64,000 nucleotides of DNA from Paraburkholderia bryophila (GTDB lineage: Bacteria > Pseudomonadota > Gammaproteobacteria > Burkholderiales > Burkholderiaceae): the NCBI RefSeq assembly GCF_013409255.1, contig NZ_JACCAS010000002.1, positions 2,346,001-2,410,000 on the forward strand. The letters run 5' to 3'. Every line of letters starts with the position of its first letter. The stretch's first letter is position 1. A program made the translations under genes and the position numbers. The notes under the pieces are model-generated. The model had not been told where the DNA came from, did no database searches, and saw only the letters and a program-made list of their open reading frames with translations. Of this stretch, positions 38,146 to 46,468 are shown piece by piece.

Positions 38146-39065
38146 GCTCCGTTGCCTTGCTGAAAGTGCGTCTGTACCGAGAGGTCCGCAATCAGGCCAG
38201 GGCCGACAGGTTCCCAGGAAAGAACTCGCCGAGCTTGCTGGCCGCTTACCGTCTGGTCGAGCGCCAGTGCGTCGGCAAATGGCCCAAAGGATTGGCGAGC
38301 ATCGTCGAGCGGCCAGAATTCGACGCGATCGGCACCGACTGAGACCCGAATCGCTTCGCCCATTTCGGCGACGGCAACGGCATCTTCCGAAACTACGTTG
38401 AAGATCTGTCCCGTGACTCGAGCGTCTCCGCTTGCCGCCCGTTCCACCGCGCTCAGATAGGCCGTGGCGAGATCGTCGACGTGCACGGCAGGCCAGTGGT
38501 TGCGACCATCGCCGACGACTCTCACACTGCCGGCCTGACGGGCCATACCGGCAAGCATGCCGAAGACACCACCACCGTAGCCGTGCACCATCGCCGGCCT
38601 GAGAACCACCGCGGCAATCGAGCGGCGTGCTGCGAGCGCCAGCACGTGTTGCTCCACGGCCGGCCGCCAGGCAACTAGCGGTGTCGGGTTCAGCGCCGTT
38701 GCTTCAGTCGCGCATTCGCCTTCCGTATTGCCGTAGACCCACGTGCCCGACGTATAGACAAACGCCGCGCCCGGACGCAAATGCGACAGCATCGCCTCAA
38801 CGGCGGCCTTGTCGGCAGTAGCGGCCGAGGCGTCGTTGGTCGAGGCGGCGTGCACCACGCCATCAGCGGCACCGGCAACCGCCGCGAAAGACTGTGGCTC
38901 ACGCAAGTCGCCACCATGCAGTTTCACGCCGAGACGTGCCAGCGCGCTGGCGGCCGCCGAGCGCTCCTGACGCACCAGCGCCGTCACCTGATGGCCGAGG
39001 CCGATTGCCTTGCGCGCGACCGCTTGCCCGATGTAGCCCGTGCCACCTGTCATGAACAGTTCCAT
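38142..39065 (-). CDS. NAD(P)-dependent epimerase/dehydratase-like extended SDR
   Basis: A 307-residue extended SDR. The N-terminal cofactor loop is MTGGTGYIGQAVARKA, followed by HAASTNDA, VYTSGTWVYGNTEG (where Tyr-x3-Lys would be expected, the Lys is not evident) and PAVHVDDLATAYLSAVE. It is typical of atypical NAD-dependent epimerase-like proteins rather than a true sugar epimerase. It is divergent from a TetR gene with two palindromes between them, and coupled downstream to a DoxX gene. Confidence 0.83.
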   Translation of the reverse strand: MELFMTGGTGYIGQAVARKAIGLGHQVTALVRQERSAAASALARLGVKLHGGDLREPQSFAAVAGAADGVVHAASTNDASAATADKAAVEAMLSHLRPGAAFVYTSGTWVYGNTEGECATEATALNPTPLVAWRPAVEQHVLALAARRSIAAVVLRPAMVHGYGGGVFGMLAGMARQAGSVRVVGDGRNHWPAVHVDDLATAYLSAVERAASGDARVTGQIFNVVSEDAVAVAEMGEAIRVSVGADRVEFWPLDDARQSFGPFADALALDQTVSGQQARRVLSWEPVGPGLIADLSVQTHFQQGNGA

Positions 39066-39109
39066 AGCGTTTTCCTCGATGAGTGTCTGCGAAGTCGATA
39101 AGTCATAAG

Positions 39110-39131
39110 AACGAGACTCATGAGTCTCGTT
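39110..39131. promoter_or_regulatory. TetR operator 1 (perfect 22-base palindrome)
   Basis: A perfect palindrome with half-site AACGAGACTCA lies 45 bases from the SDR start, in the divergent SDR/TetR promoter region. It shares half-site ACGAGACT with operator 2. The centre-to-centre spacing to operator 2 is 34 bases, close to three helical turns. Confidence 0.75.
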
Positions 39132-39144
39132 TCCGCAAATCTAA

Positions 39145-39164
39145 ACGAGACTGGCCAGTCTTGT
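39145..39164. promoter_or_regulatory. TetR operator 2 (near-perfect 20-base palindrome)
   Basis: ACGAGACTGGCCAGTCTTGT is symmetric except for one base pair. It repeats the ACGAGACT half-site of operator 1 and lies 33 bases before the TetR ATG. Confidence 0.72.
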
Positions 39165-39196
39165 CAACTGCCCGGCGATCTGTTATTTATCGGGGG

Positions 39197-39802
39197 ATGA
39201 ACACGTCCTCTCTCCCAGACCTGAGCCCGCTGCAACGCCGTAAGCGGTCCGCCATCCTCGACGGTGCGAAAACCGTTTTCTTACGCCAGGGTTTCGGCCT
39301 CGCAACGATGGACGATGTCGCCGCGGCCGCTGGCGTCGGCAAGCAGACGGTCTACCGCCACTTCAAGTCGAAGGAGGCGCTCTTCGTTGGTCTGGTGAGC
39401 TCGATGTGCGCTCAGGTGGGGGGCGTGCTTGTCAGCGCTCAGGGCGAGCGATCCGACGAGTCACCCGAAGTCGAGCTGCGCGAGTTGGGATGGGTGTTGG
39501 CACAAAGCCTTATCGTGCCGGATTACCTGCGGCTTTACCGGGCCATCGTTGCTGAGGCCGAGCGTCTTCCGGAACTCGGTCAGGTGTTTTACGAAAACGG
39601 TGCAAAGGTCGTGCGCGCCTTCGCCGCTAAAATTCTGCGAAAGCAATTTGATGAATCGACTGCTGCATTGCGGGCAGCGACATTCGTTCAGTTGGTGCTA
39701 GGTGACGCGTATCTGGAACTGTCGATTGGCTTCACGGTGCCCGATGTTGAAGCGCGCTTTGCGCTGCAAATTGACGAGGCGGTGGCGGCTGCGCTTCGCT
39801 AA
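39197..39802 (+). CDS. TetR-family repressor
   Basis: A 201-residue TetR-type regulator. The helix-turn-helix is residues about 15-60 (RRKRSAILDGAKTVFLRQGFGLATMDDVAAAAGVGKQTVYRHFKSKEALF); the remainder is a helical ligand-binding domain of the TetR_C type. ATG 39197 follows GGGGG closely; the longer frame upstream crosses the operators and is not protein-like. It most likely represses the divergent SDR-DoxX unit and itself through the two palindromes. Confidence 0.88.
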   Translation: MNTSSLPDLSPLQRRKRSAILDGAKTVFLRQGFGLATMDDVAAAAGVGKQTVYRHFKSKEALFVGLVSSMCAQVGGVLVSAQGERSDESPEVELRELGWVLAQSLIVPDYLRLYRAIVAEAERLPELGQVFYENGAKVVRAFAAKILRKQFDESTAALRAATFVQLVLGDAYLELSIGFTVPDVEARFALQIDEAVAAALR

Positions 39803-39918
39803 CGATCGCCGCATAGATGTCGAGCCACCGCATGGGCGGCGCAATAGCATGTAGCGTGGGAAGCAGGAACTGCAACCGTCATCCGCCGCGCGACGACTGC
39901 GCACCGCAACGGGGGCGC

Positions 39919-40272
39919 TTAGCCGTTCCCGCCGTGCCACAAGGTCAGCTTGTTCGACACGACCAGTACGCCCGGGACGGTTCGCGCAATTTGCTCGGCC
40001 TGGCGGATCTGATCGGCGCTATGCACCGTCCCGCTCAGGAAGACCGCGCCGTCGCGAGCACGGACAAACACACCCGCTACATTGAAACCGGGCGCCCGAG
40101 CCAGCGCTTGCCGAACTGCTCTCGACAGAACACTGCCTATGAACACAGTGCAATGATTGGCATGAACAGCCCGTCCGGTGTCCCGGCTGTCGTTCCCCAC
40201 GGTCTGAATTGTGGTGTGCCAGAAGGCGTGCCGGAACCGATTTCTCTCGTCTAAAGAATCAGCCGCATCCAT
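39919..40272 (-). CDS. BON-domain protein, possibly degenerate
   Basis: The C-terminal 70 residues match a BON domain: VRQALARAPGFNVAGVFVRARDGAVFLSGTVHSADQIRQAEQIARTVPGV, then VSNKLTL. BON proteins usually are exported and bind lipid or membranes. Here the first 50 residues carry no signal peptide and no second BON copy, so the 5-prime end looks eroded or the true start is internal. It borders another gene remnant, which supports decay. Confidence 0.55.
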   Translation of the reverse strand: MDAADSLDERNRFRHAFWHTTIQTVGNDSRDTGRAVHANHCTVFIGSVLSRAVRQALARAPGFNVAGVFVRARDGAVFLSGTVHSADQIRQAEQIARTVPGVLVVSNKLTLWHGGNG

Positions 40273-40337
40273 CACAACCTGGGCATAGGCGCGTTGGAAA
40301 GACGCTCACGATCAGGTAGGCGTTCTTTGCCTTTCGG

Positions 40338-40464
40338 TCAGCTTGTTCTTGCCGCGTTCGGTAATGCGCTCAACGCAGAAACCATCTGTTCACGCATCCA
40401 GCCGTGCGCTGGCGAACCGGCGTGTCGCTTATGAAAGAACACCTTGAGTACGTAGCGGGTTAGG
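40338..40464 (-). pseudogene. C-terminal remnant of a LysR-type regulator
   Basis: On the minus strand, after an in-frame stop near 40470, the frame reads DLTRYVLKVFFHKRHAGSPA and HGWMREQMVSALSALPNAARTS before TGA at 40338. The FHKRH-SPAHGWMREQ segment is the characteristic end of LysR effector domains of the nodulation/LrhA-like group. Only about 40 codons remain and there is no start, so this is a gene fragment in an otherwise empty 315-base gap. Confidence 0.6.
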
Positions 40465-40591
40465 TCACTATGTTAAGCGGCCACGCGGCCGGATTGAGAA
40501 CCGCGCTGAAGGCATGCGCTCTTCGCTCATGGCGTGAGGTCGATAGCAATGGGTTTTTTTGCGGCATCTGGACCGCTTCACACTTGTCGGG

Positions 40592-41233
40592 TCATGCCTG
40601 TGTTCGGTACATGCTGTCGCGGATGGCGAATCGTTGCCACCAGCGGTTCAGTTTTTCGCATCCTTCCATTAACGAAACAGCTTCAAACGCCTGGGTGAAG
40701 CAGGCGAAGATTGGAGCGGCGTACAGGTCGGCCACGGTTACGCTATTGCCGATCAGGAACTCACTGTCATCGGACAGCCGGGTCAATTCCGACAAACATA
40801 CGGCGGCACGCGGCAGCGCCGCGGCGATCTTCTGTTCATCCGCGAGTCGGCCTTCACGAATCGAAACGACGCTTTCGACGTATATTTCCCAAACGAGCGT
40901 TCGATACGCATAGGCGTCGAGTATCCCAACGATCTGGTTTGCCCTCGCGCGGGCTTTCGGATCTGCCGGTAGGAGCGCGCATCCGGGGAAAGCCTCGTCG
41001 ACGTAGTGGACAATCGCCGCCGTCTCGTAGAGACGGAAATCGCCATGCTCGAAAGCTGGAATGCGGCCAAACGGGTGGCGCTTCAAATACTCTTGCGGAA
41101 CACCGGTCTCGGCGAATACATCTATCTCTATCAAGCCGTAATTGACTCGCTTCTCTTCCAGTGCAAGCCGGGCAATCCGCGTATAGACACTCCACGCGGC
41201 TCCGTATAGTTTCACTTCTTCGGTTATCGGCAC
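40592..41233 (-). CDS. Glutathione S-transferase family protein
   Basis: A 213-residue GST. The thioredoxin-like domain has VKLYGAAWSVYTRIARLALEEKRVNYGLIEIDVF, cis-Pro in HPFGRIPAFEHGDFRLYETAAIVHYVDEAF, and a helical C-domain ending WWQRFAIRDSM with the N-capping region FLIGNSVTVADLYAAPIF. The catalytic residue around Ser/Tyr of WSVYTR is typical of bacterial theta/xi-like groups. The start appears to be GTG; no ATG is near. Substrate unknown. Confidence 0.82.
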   Translation of the reverse strand: MPITEEVKLYGAAWSVYTRIARLALEEKRVNYGLIEIDVFAETGVPQEYLKRHPFGRIPAFEHGDFRLYETAAIVHYVDEAFPGCALLPADPKARARANQIVGILDAYAYRTLVWEIYVESVVSIREGRLADEQKIAAALPRAAVCLSELTRLSDDSEFLIGNSVTVADLYAAPIFACFTQAFEAVSLMEGCEKLNRWWQRFAIRDSMYRTQA

Positions 41234-41326
41234 AGGATTGCCCCCGTCGCGAATGAAACGCGAGGATACGATAGTTCGCTGTCACGCAATCGTCCCACGA
41301 GCGTTCGACATTGCCTGACAGCGATT

Positions 41327-41899
41327 CTATAGATATCCACTAACCCTCTCCGCCTCCGCTCTTTCCCACCCCGCAACGAACGATTGCGCCAGATCCAGTA
41401 CTTTCGGCCTGTCCGGTTCTCCGTCCATATACGGCGCCTCCGTCAATCGGCCGACGGTCTTCAGGCTGCGGATCATCACCTTGCCGCTGTCCGGATAGGT
41501 GCAGACCTCATGCGGATCATTCAAACCGACCGCGAAGTAGACAAGGTCCTCGTCGAATGGATTCGCCAATTGGTGAGCGACGCCGGTGCCCGCCGGGCAA
41601 GAAATGCAGTCGCCCGTCCGGATTTCCTGCACGGTATCGCCGTGGCGGAAGATGCCTCGACCGGACAGCACGAAGAACACCTCGTCCTCTCGTGCATGCG
41701 TGTGAAAAGGGCACGCCGTCCTGCCCGGTGGCACGCGTGACAGGTTGGCGCCGAGACGCCCCGGGCTCGCGTCGAGAGCCGGCGTTAGGGGCTTCCATGC
41801 GCCTCCCCAGTGATCGCCTTCCATTTGCTCGATTTCCTTAACGTCGGCGACGTTGACGACAAGCGGTGGCGTCAACGGACACCCAGACTCTTCTCCCAT
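41327..41899 (-). CDS. Cupin-domain protein
   Basis: A protein of about 190 residues with a single cupin barrel: motif 1 CPFHTHAREDEVFFVLSGRGIFRHG (His-x-His, Glu) and motif 2 DCISCPAGTGVAHQLANPFDEDLVY (His). These supply the usual three-His/Glu metal site. C-terminal residues DRPKVLDLAQSFVAGWERAEAE form a helical tail. I prefer ATG 41899, where GGAG sits six bases upstream; ATGs at 41905 and 41914 are alternatives. Could be a metal-dependent dioxygenase, isomerase or non-enzymatic sensor. Confidence 0.75.
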   Translation of the reverse strand: MGEESGCPLTPPLVVNVADVKEIEQMEGDHWGGAWKPLTPALDASPGRLGANLSRVPPGRTACPFHTHAREDEVFFVLSGRGIFRHGDTVQEIRTGDCISCPAGTGVAHQLANPFDEDLVYFAVGLNDPHEVCTYPDSGKVMIRSLKTVGRLTEAPYMDGEPDRPKVLDLAQSFVAGWERAEAERVSGYL

Positions 41900-42268
41900 T
41901 TTCATCTCCGTCATTGATATCAGGTTCGGACACGACAGACACGACAAGCGTCGCGATCCATTCTTTTGCCTTACGAGTCCTCAAATAGAGCCTTTCAACA
42001 AGCTTTATCCGAAGTAATCTCCGGCTCGTCGTTTACCCGCCCGCTTATCGCTCGGCGTCTTGCCTGGCGGTCGCCATAACGATCCCGCGAATCTCACTAT
42101 ATCGCTCGCGTGTATTGCGCCTCGACTCGTGCGGGAATATTTTTCGGCAGCCGCTAGAACCCGATGGCGAACGATCAGCGTCGCGGCGAAAAGTGCAGTG
42201 GCGACCCACGATACGGTCCAACACGATTGTCCGGTCCGCCATCGCAATGACAATCAAGGAGACGATCA
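41900..42268. other. Intergenic region before the ammonium transporter
   Basis: About 370 bases without a convincing gene. Short minus-strand frames (to 42253 and 42257) lack recognisable domains. I looked for a sigma-54 site (GG-N10-GC) as expected for nitrogen control and found no convincing match. AAGGAGA at 42256-42262 serves the amt GTG start. Confidence 0.5.
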
Positions 42269-43507
42269 GTGCTTTCCGGAACGATGCCGATCAACGTCGG
42301 CAATACTGCATTCATGTTGCTCTGCGCGAGCCTGGTCATGTTGATGACGCCAGGGCTTGCGTTCTTCTACGGCGGTCTGGTTGAACGCAAGAACGTGCTG
42401 TCGATCATGATGCAGAGCTTCATCTCGCTCGCATGGACTACCGTGCTCTGGTTTGCGTTCGGCTACTCCATGTGTTTCGGTCCGAGCTGGCACGGCATCA
42501 TCGGCGACCCGACTCACTACGCCTTCCTGCGCGGCATTACCTTGCAGACAATGTACACGGGCAACGACGCCGGTATTCCGCTCGTGGTTCACGTTGCCTA
42601 TCAGATGATGTTCGCCATCATCACACCCGCGCTGATCACCGGCGCATTTACCAACCGTGTAACTTTCAAGGCCTATTTCCTGTTCCTCACCGGCTGGCTC
42701 GTGCTCGTGTACTTTCCGTTCGTGCACATGGTCTGGAGTCCGGATGGCCTGTTCGCGAAGTGGGGCGTTCTCGACTATGCGGGCGGTATCGTGGTGCACA
42801 ACACCGCCGGTTTCGCCGCGCTGGCTTCAGTGCTCTACGTGGGCCGCCGCCACGTGATGACGCACAAACCCCATAACGTACCGCTCATTGCATTGGGCAC
42901 GGGCCTCCTGTGGTTCGGCTGGTACGGATTCAACGCCGGCTCCGAACTTCGCGTCGACGCCATTACGGCCTCGTCGTTTCTTAATACCGACGTCGCCGCG
43001 TCGTTTGCCGCCGTCACCTGGTTGGTGATCGAATGGCTGAACGCCCGGCAACCGAAGTTCATCGGCTTGCTGACCGGCTCGGTGGCGGGTCTTGCGACGA
43101 TCACGCCCGCAGCCGGCTATGTGTCGCTCGGCACAGCGTCGATCATCGGGATTATCGCGGGACTGGTCTGCTATTACGCCGTCGCCCTGAAAAACCGGCT
43201 CGGCCTCGACGACGCGCTCGACGTGTGGGGCGTGCACGGCGTCGGCGGCTTGATCGGCACGATCATGCTCGGGGTATTCGCATCGAAGGCGTGGAATCCG
43301 AACGGTGCCGACGGACTCTTGCTCGGCGGCGTCGATTTCTTCTTTAAACAGTGCGTGGCGGTAGTCGTATCCGGTGTCTGGGCGTTCGTGTTTACCTGGG
43401 CCATGCTGTGGTTGATCGATCGCGCGACGCCGGTCAAGGTCCATGCCGCAGCCGAGGAGCGCGGACTCGATACCGAGTTGCACGGCGAAGCCGCCTATCT
43501 CGACTGA
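42269..43507 (+). CDS. amt: Ammonium transporter (Amt family)
   Basis: A 412-residue inner-membrane ammonium channel with about eleven helices. Signatures are MLMTPGLAFFYGGLVERKNVLSIMMQ, the periplasmic Trp/Ser gate (CFGPSWHG), first twin-His residue in GGIVVHNTAGFAALASVLYVGRR, LLWFGWYGFNAGSELRVD and the second His in DVWGVHGVGGLIGTIMLG. GTG 42269 is chosen because AAGGAGA is six bases upstream, ahead of ATG 42284. There is no adjacent glnK gene, unlike most bacterial amtB loci, so it is probably a secondary transporter. Confidence 0.93.
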   Translation: MLSGTMPINVGNTAFMLLCASLVMLMTPGLAFFYGGLVERKNVLSIMMQSFISLAWTTVLWFAFGYSMCFGPSWHGIIGDPTHYAFLRGITLQTMYTGNDAGIPLVVHVAYQMMFAIITPALITGAFTNRVTFKAYFLFLTGWLVLVYFPFVHMVWSPDGLFAKWGVLDYAGGIVVHNTAGFAALASVLYVGRRHVMTHKPHNVPLIALGTGLLWFGWYGFNAGSELRVDAITASSFLNTDVAASFAAVTWLVIEWLNARQPKFIGLLTGSVAGLATITPAAGYVSLGTASIIGIIAGLVCYYAVALKNRLGLDDALDVWGVHGVGGLIGTIMLGVFASKAWNPNGADGLLLGGVDFFFKQCVAVVVSGVWAFVFTWAMLWLIDRATPVKVHAAAEERGLDTELHGEAAYLD

Positions 43508-43573
43508 CGTTCCGCCGAAACGGAGAGACGACTGCCGCTTGCTCGAGAGGTAACCTGTGTACGCCAGGACCTG

Positions 43574-45391
43574 CTATCTCGAGCAGGCTGCACCAAGCGT
43601 CGGCGTCGTCTCTACTTCGACGCGTTGACCGTTGACTTGAATGTCTCGCAGTCGCGGTTCAACGAGCTGAAACGTCCCCTTCGCCAACGCATCGCGAAAC
43701 GCGGCGCAGTCCGGAGCAATCGAGAACTTGCCCAGCAACGCCCAACCTCCGTCGCTGGCCTGGTCGAACACGAATCCAATATTTCCGCCGTTCTGGAAGA
43801 GCACGACATTGGTTTTATGATCGCCGGTCAGGTCGACGAGGTAAGCGTCACACTTTATCGCGCCAAAGTTCAGGCAGGTTGGGAGCATCCACTTTCGCGT
43901 GACCCGCCCCCAGTCCGTCGAGAGAAATGACGCGGGAACCGACTGCCCCGGCGTACGTGACACGATGGTAAGGGCGAGCGTCGCGGCATCCGGTTGGGCT
44001 ACGCCCAACGTGCTTCGAGCAGGCTGACGTGCGGCCTGCGTGCTCAGTTCACGAATGGTCGCGGCATTCGGTGTATTTGTCTCCCCTTGCAGGCGCACGA
44101 GCGCCTGCACGCCGTATCTCGTCGATCGGTACCGCAAGAAGTCGTAATCGAATTTCTCGGCCGCGATCTTGTTCGCGAGGAGACGGTCGATCTGGCTGTC
44201 GACTGACAGACGTGCCGGGTCCGCCAACGGCGTGAATACAGCAATGAGAACAGCGACCGATATCCACGCCGTGATTACATTCACGGGCGCGATTCTGGCG
44301 AGCGTGTCGTCGCGAGAAAACGCCGCCCATGCATAGCCGATCGCGTAGAAGTAAGCCACGAACGTTCCTGCACAGGCCAGAATGCGCGGCGGCGTGAGTC
44401 CATACTGGTCGATACGCAGCGCGAGTGCGTAAGTTGCCAGTACCACGAGCACCGGAAGCATCAGACACGCGATTCTCATGCAGACGCGCAGCACGCGCGG
44501 TGCGGGATTGGACCCTGGGCCACCCTTGAAAACAACGTTGACGAGGACGATTTTCAACGCCGCGACGCCGAGCAGGATCCAGGTGGCGGATCGCGTGGCC
44601 CATAACAATCCGAGCCCGGTGAACGGCAGGGACGCGAGGAATCCGCCGACGATGACCACAAGGACCAGCAGCAGCCACGAGAGCAGCGACAGAACAAGCG
44701 TACGCGAGCCGCGAATGATGTCCGGCCGCACATCGGTAATGTGCAGCGCCGACGCGAACGCCATCGCGCTGACGGGAATGTTGAACCACGATTCGCGCAG
44801 CAGTCGCTCGAGAAAATGCAGCTTCAGCAACAGGAAGAGCGCGGCGCCCAGCCAGAGCACCAGAAAGAGCGCACAGACGAACAATCCGGACAGGCAAACC
44901 TGAAGCCCGAGTTTCCAGCTGAATTCGAAGTAAGACTCGTACGGAGCAAACCACGACCTCGCGGTCTCGCCGGTGAGCACGAGGCAATAAGCGATGAATA
45001 CAATCATGCCGCTATGGAAGGTCACTGTCATTGACGGCAGCGAGCCTCCGGTGCGGCCGTACGGCTGCATGCCGACCAGCTCGACGCCTGCCGATCGCCA
45101 CGCGTCGTGATAGCCAAGGATCGCGACAACTGCGGCGAACACGGCGAGCCACAACACGAGCCGAGCACGCCGAATTTGTTGCAGGCCGAGGATAAACGCC
45201 GGCGGAGTGAAGAGCGTAACGAGAAGCAGCGGGAAGAACAGAAGCGGGATCGTTGCGATGCCGCTGCGATTGTGCGCAGCGTTCATGAGCAGATACAGTA
45301 CTAATCCCTGGAAAATGCCGATAAGGAGTCGCGGCACGAAAAGCTCTCGACCTGGAGCCGCTTGCAGTGTCCCCCGCTGGTTATCTTGCAT
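43574..45391 (-). CDS. DUF4153-type multi-spanning membrane protein
   Basis: A 605-residue protein. Residues 20-400 hold about ten hydrophobic segments typical of DUF4153 proteins (for example LLIGIFQGLVLYLLMN, HSGMIVFIAYCLVLTGE, ILACAGTFVAYFYAIGYAWAAFSRDD). The last 200 residues are a soluble, likely periplasmic domain (SVDSQIDRLLANKIAAEKFDYDFLRYRSTRYGVQAL; CDAYLVDLTGDHKTNVVLFQ). Function is unknown. It is convergent with amt, with no operon partner. Confidence 0.8.
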   Translation of the reverse strand: MQDNQRGTLQAAPGRELFVPRLLIGIFQGLVLYLLMNAAHNRSGIATIPLLFFPLLLVTLFTPPAFILGLQQIRRARLVLWLAVFAAVVAILGYHDAWRSAGVELVGMQPYGRTGGSLPSMTVTFHSGMIVFIAYCLVLTGETARSWFAPYESYFEFSWKLGLQVCLSGLFVCALFLVLWLGAALFLLLKLHFLERLLRESWFNIPVSAMAFASALHITDVRPDIIRGSRTLVLSLLSWLLLVLVVIVGGFLASLPFTGLGLLWATRSATWILLGVAALKIVLVNVVFKGGPGSNPAPRVLRVCMRIACLMLPVLVVLATYALALRIDQYGLTPPRILACAGTFVAYFYAIGYAWAAFSRDDTLARIAPVNVITAWISVAVLIAVFTPLADPARLSVDSQIDRLLANKIAAEKFDYDFLRYRSTRYGVQALVRLQGETNTPNAATIRELSTQAARQPARSTLGVAQPDAATLALTIVSRTPGQSVPASFLSTDWGRVTRKWMLPTCLNFGAIKCDAYLVDLTGDHKTNVVLFQNGGNIGFVFDQASDGGWALLGKFSIAPDCAAFRDALAKGTFQLVEPRLRDIQVNGQRVEVETTPTLGAACSR

Positions 45392-45567
45392 CTTTACCCC
45401 TCATTCCCGAGTCTGTTTTCTTTTACGGTTGCGCCGGTCTGATGACCTTGTGCGCGAACGCCTTATTCGAGTGCGAGGTCATTATAGGCATTGATCGAGG
45501 AGGTAAAGAGAAGCCGGCTTGATGCCGGCCTGGGTCTAGTAATTGCTCTTTATCACGCCCAGCAGGT

Positions 45568-46332
45568 TCAAGTCCGGGTAATCGATGCACCGCCATCGAC
45601 GAGTGAAGCCGTACCGGTCACGAAAGACGAGTCGTCCGACGCGAGATAAAGAACCGAGCGTGCCAGTTCTTCCGGCTTCGCCACCCGCTTGAGCGCATGC
45701 AGTCCAGTCACGAAGGCTTGCGATTCGTGGGTATCGTTCATGCCGCGATACATCTCCGTGTCCACGGCGCCCGGCAATACCGCGTTGACGCGCACACCTT
45801 GCGCGCCGTACTCGGCGGCGAGCGCCTGGGTCAAGCCGATCAATCCGGCTTTGCTCGCCGCGTAGGCGGCGGTGCCGGGAAACGCAAACGAGTAACCGAC
45901 GAACGTCGACGTGAAGATGATCGAGCCGCCGCCTTGCTTCAGCATTTCGGGAATCTGATGCTTCGCGCCCAGGAAGGCACTGGTCAGATTGGTGGCCAGC
46001 GCGGCATTCCAGCCGGCTTCGGAAATACCGGTGGTGGGCCCCATTTCGCCGAGCGTACCGGCGTTGTTGTAGGCGATATCCAGATGGCCGAAACGGCTCA
46101 CGGTGAACGCGACCAGTGCCTTTGCGAAGTCCTCAGATTGCACGTCGCCGGCCAGATACGCCGCTTCGCCGCCTTCGCTGACGATCTCCGCGACGAGCGC
46201 TTCAAGTTCCGTCGCACGGCGCGCCGCGATGACCACCTTGGCGCCTTCCTTGGCGAACAGCTTTGCCGTAGCACGGCCAATTCCCGCACTGGCGCCCGTG
46301 ACGATGGCGACTTTTCCTGTCAAGCGTTGCAT
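45568..46332 (-). CDS. SDR-family oxidoreductase (LysR-linked)
   Basis: A 254-residue classical SDR: TGASAGIGRATAKLFAKEGA, NNAG (IAYNNAGTLGEM), Ser in IIFTSTFVGYS, Tyr-x3-Lys in YAASKAGLIGLTQALAAEYG, and the end SFVTGTASLVDGGASITRT. Arg-Arg after beta-2 (AARRATELE) suggests NADP(H) preference. It is divergent from a LysR gene 136 bases away, a frequent regulator/oxidoreductase pair in this group, probably for an electrophile or quinone substrate (inference). Confidence 0.9.
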   Translation of the reverse strand: MQRLTGKVAIVTGASAGIGRATAKLFAKEGAKVVIAARRATELEALVAEIVSEGGEAAYLAGDVQSEDFAKALVAFTVSRFGHLDIAYNNAGTLGEMGPTTGISEAGWNAALATNLTSAFLGAKHQIPEMLKQGGGSIIFTSTFVGYSFAFPGTAAYAASKAGLIGLTQALAAEYGAQGVRVNAVLPGAVDTEMYRGMNDTHESQAFVTGLHALKRVAKPEELARSVLYLASDDSSFVTGTASLVDGGASITRT

Positions 46333-46430
46333 GTTTAATCTCCGGTGTCTTTCGTTGGTCAGTGCCTTGTGCGTTGACCGTGAAAGGAATATAGGCTTCA
46401 GTCCTGATTGTCGAAAGGCCTAAAACATGG

Positions 46431-46461
46431 TCCTATCGTTCAGCTTTTGTGAATGATAGGA
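46431..46461. promoter_or_regulatory. Inverted repeat touching the LysR ribosome-binding site
   Basis: TCCTATCGTTCA (46431-46442) pairs with TGAATGATAGGA (46450-46461) with one mismatch and a 7-base loop. The right arm contains the AGGA of the ribosome-binding site for the LysR gene starting at 46469. It may be a LysR operator or an RNA stem that hides the start. Confidence 0.55.
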
Positions 46462-46468
46462 GAAGGGT

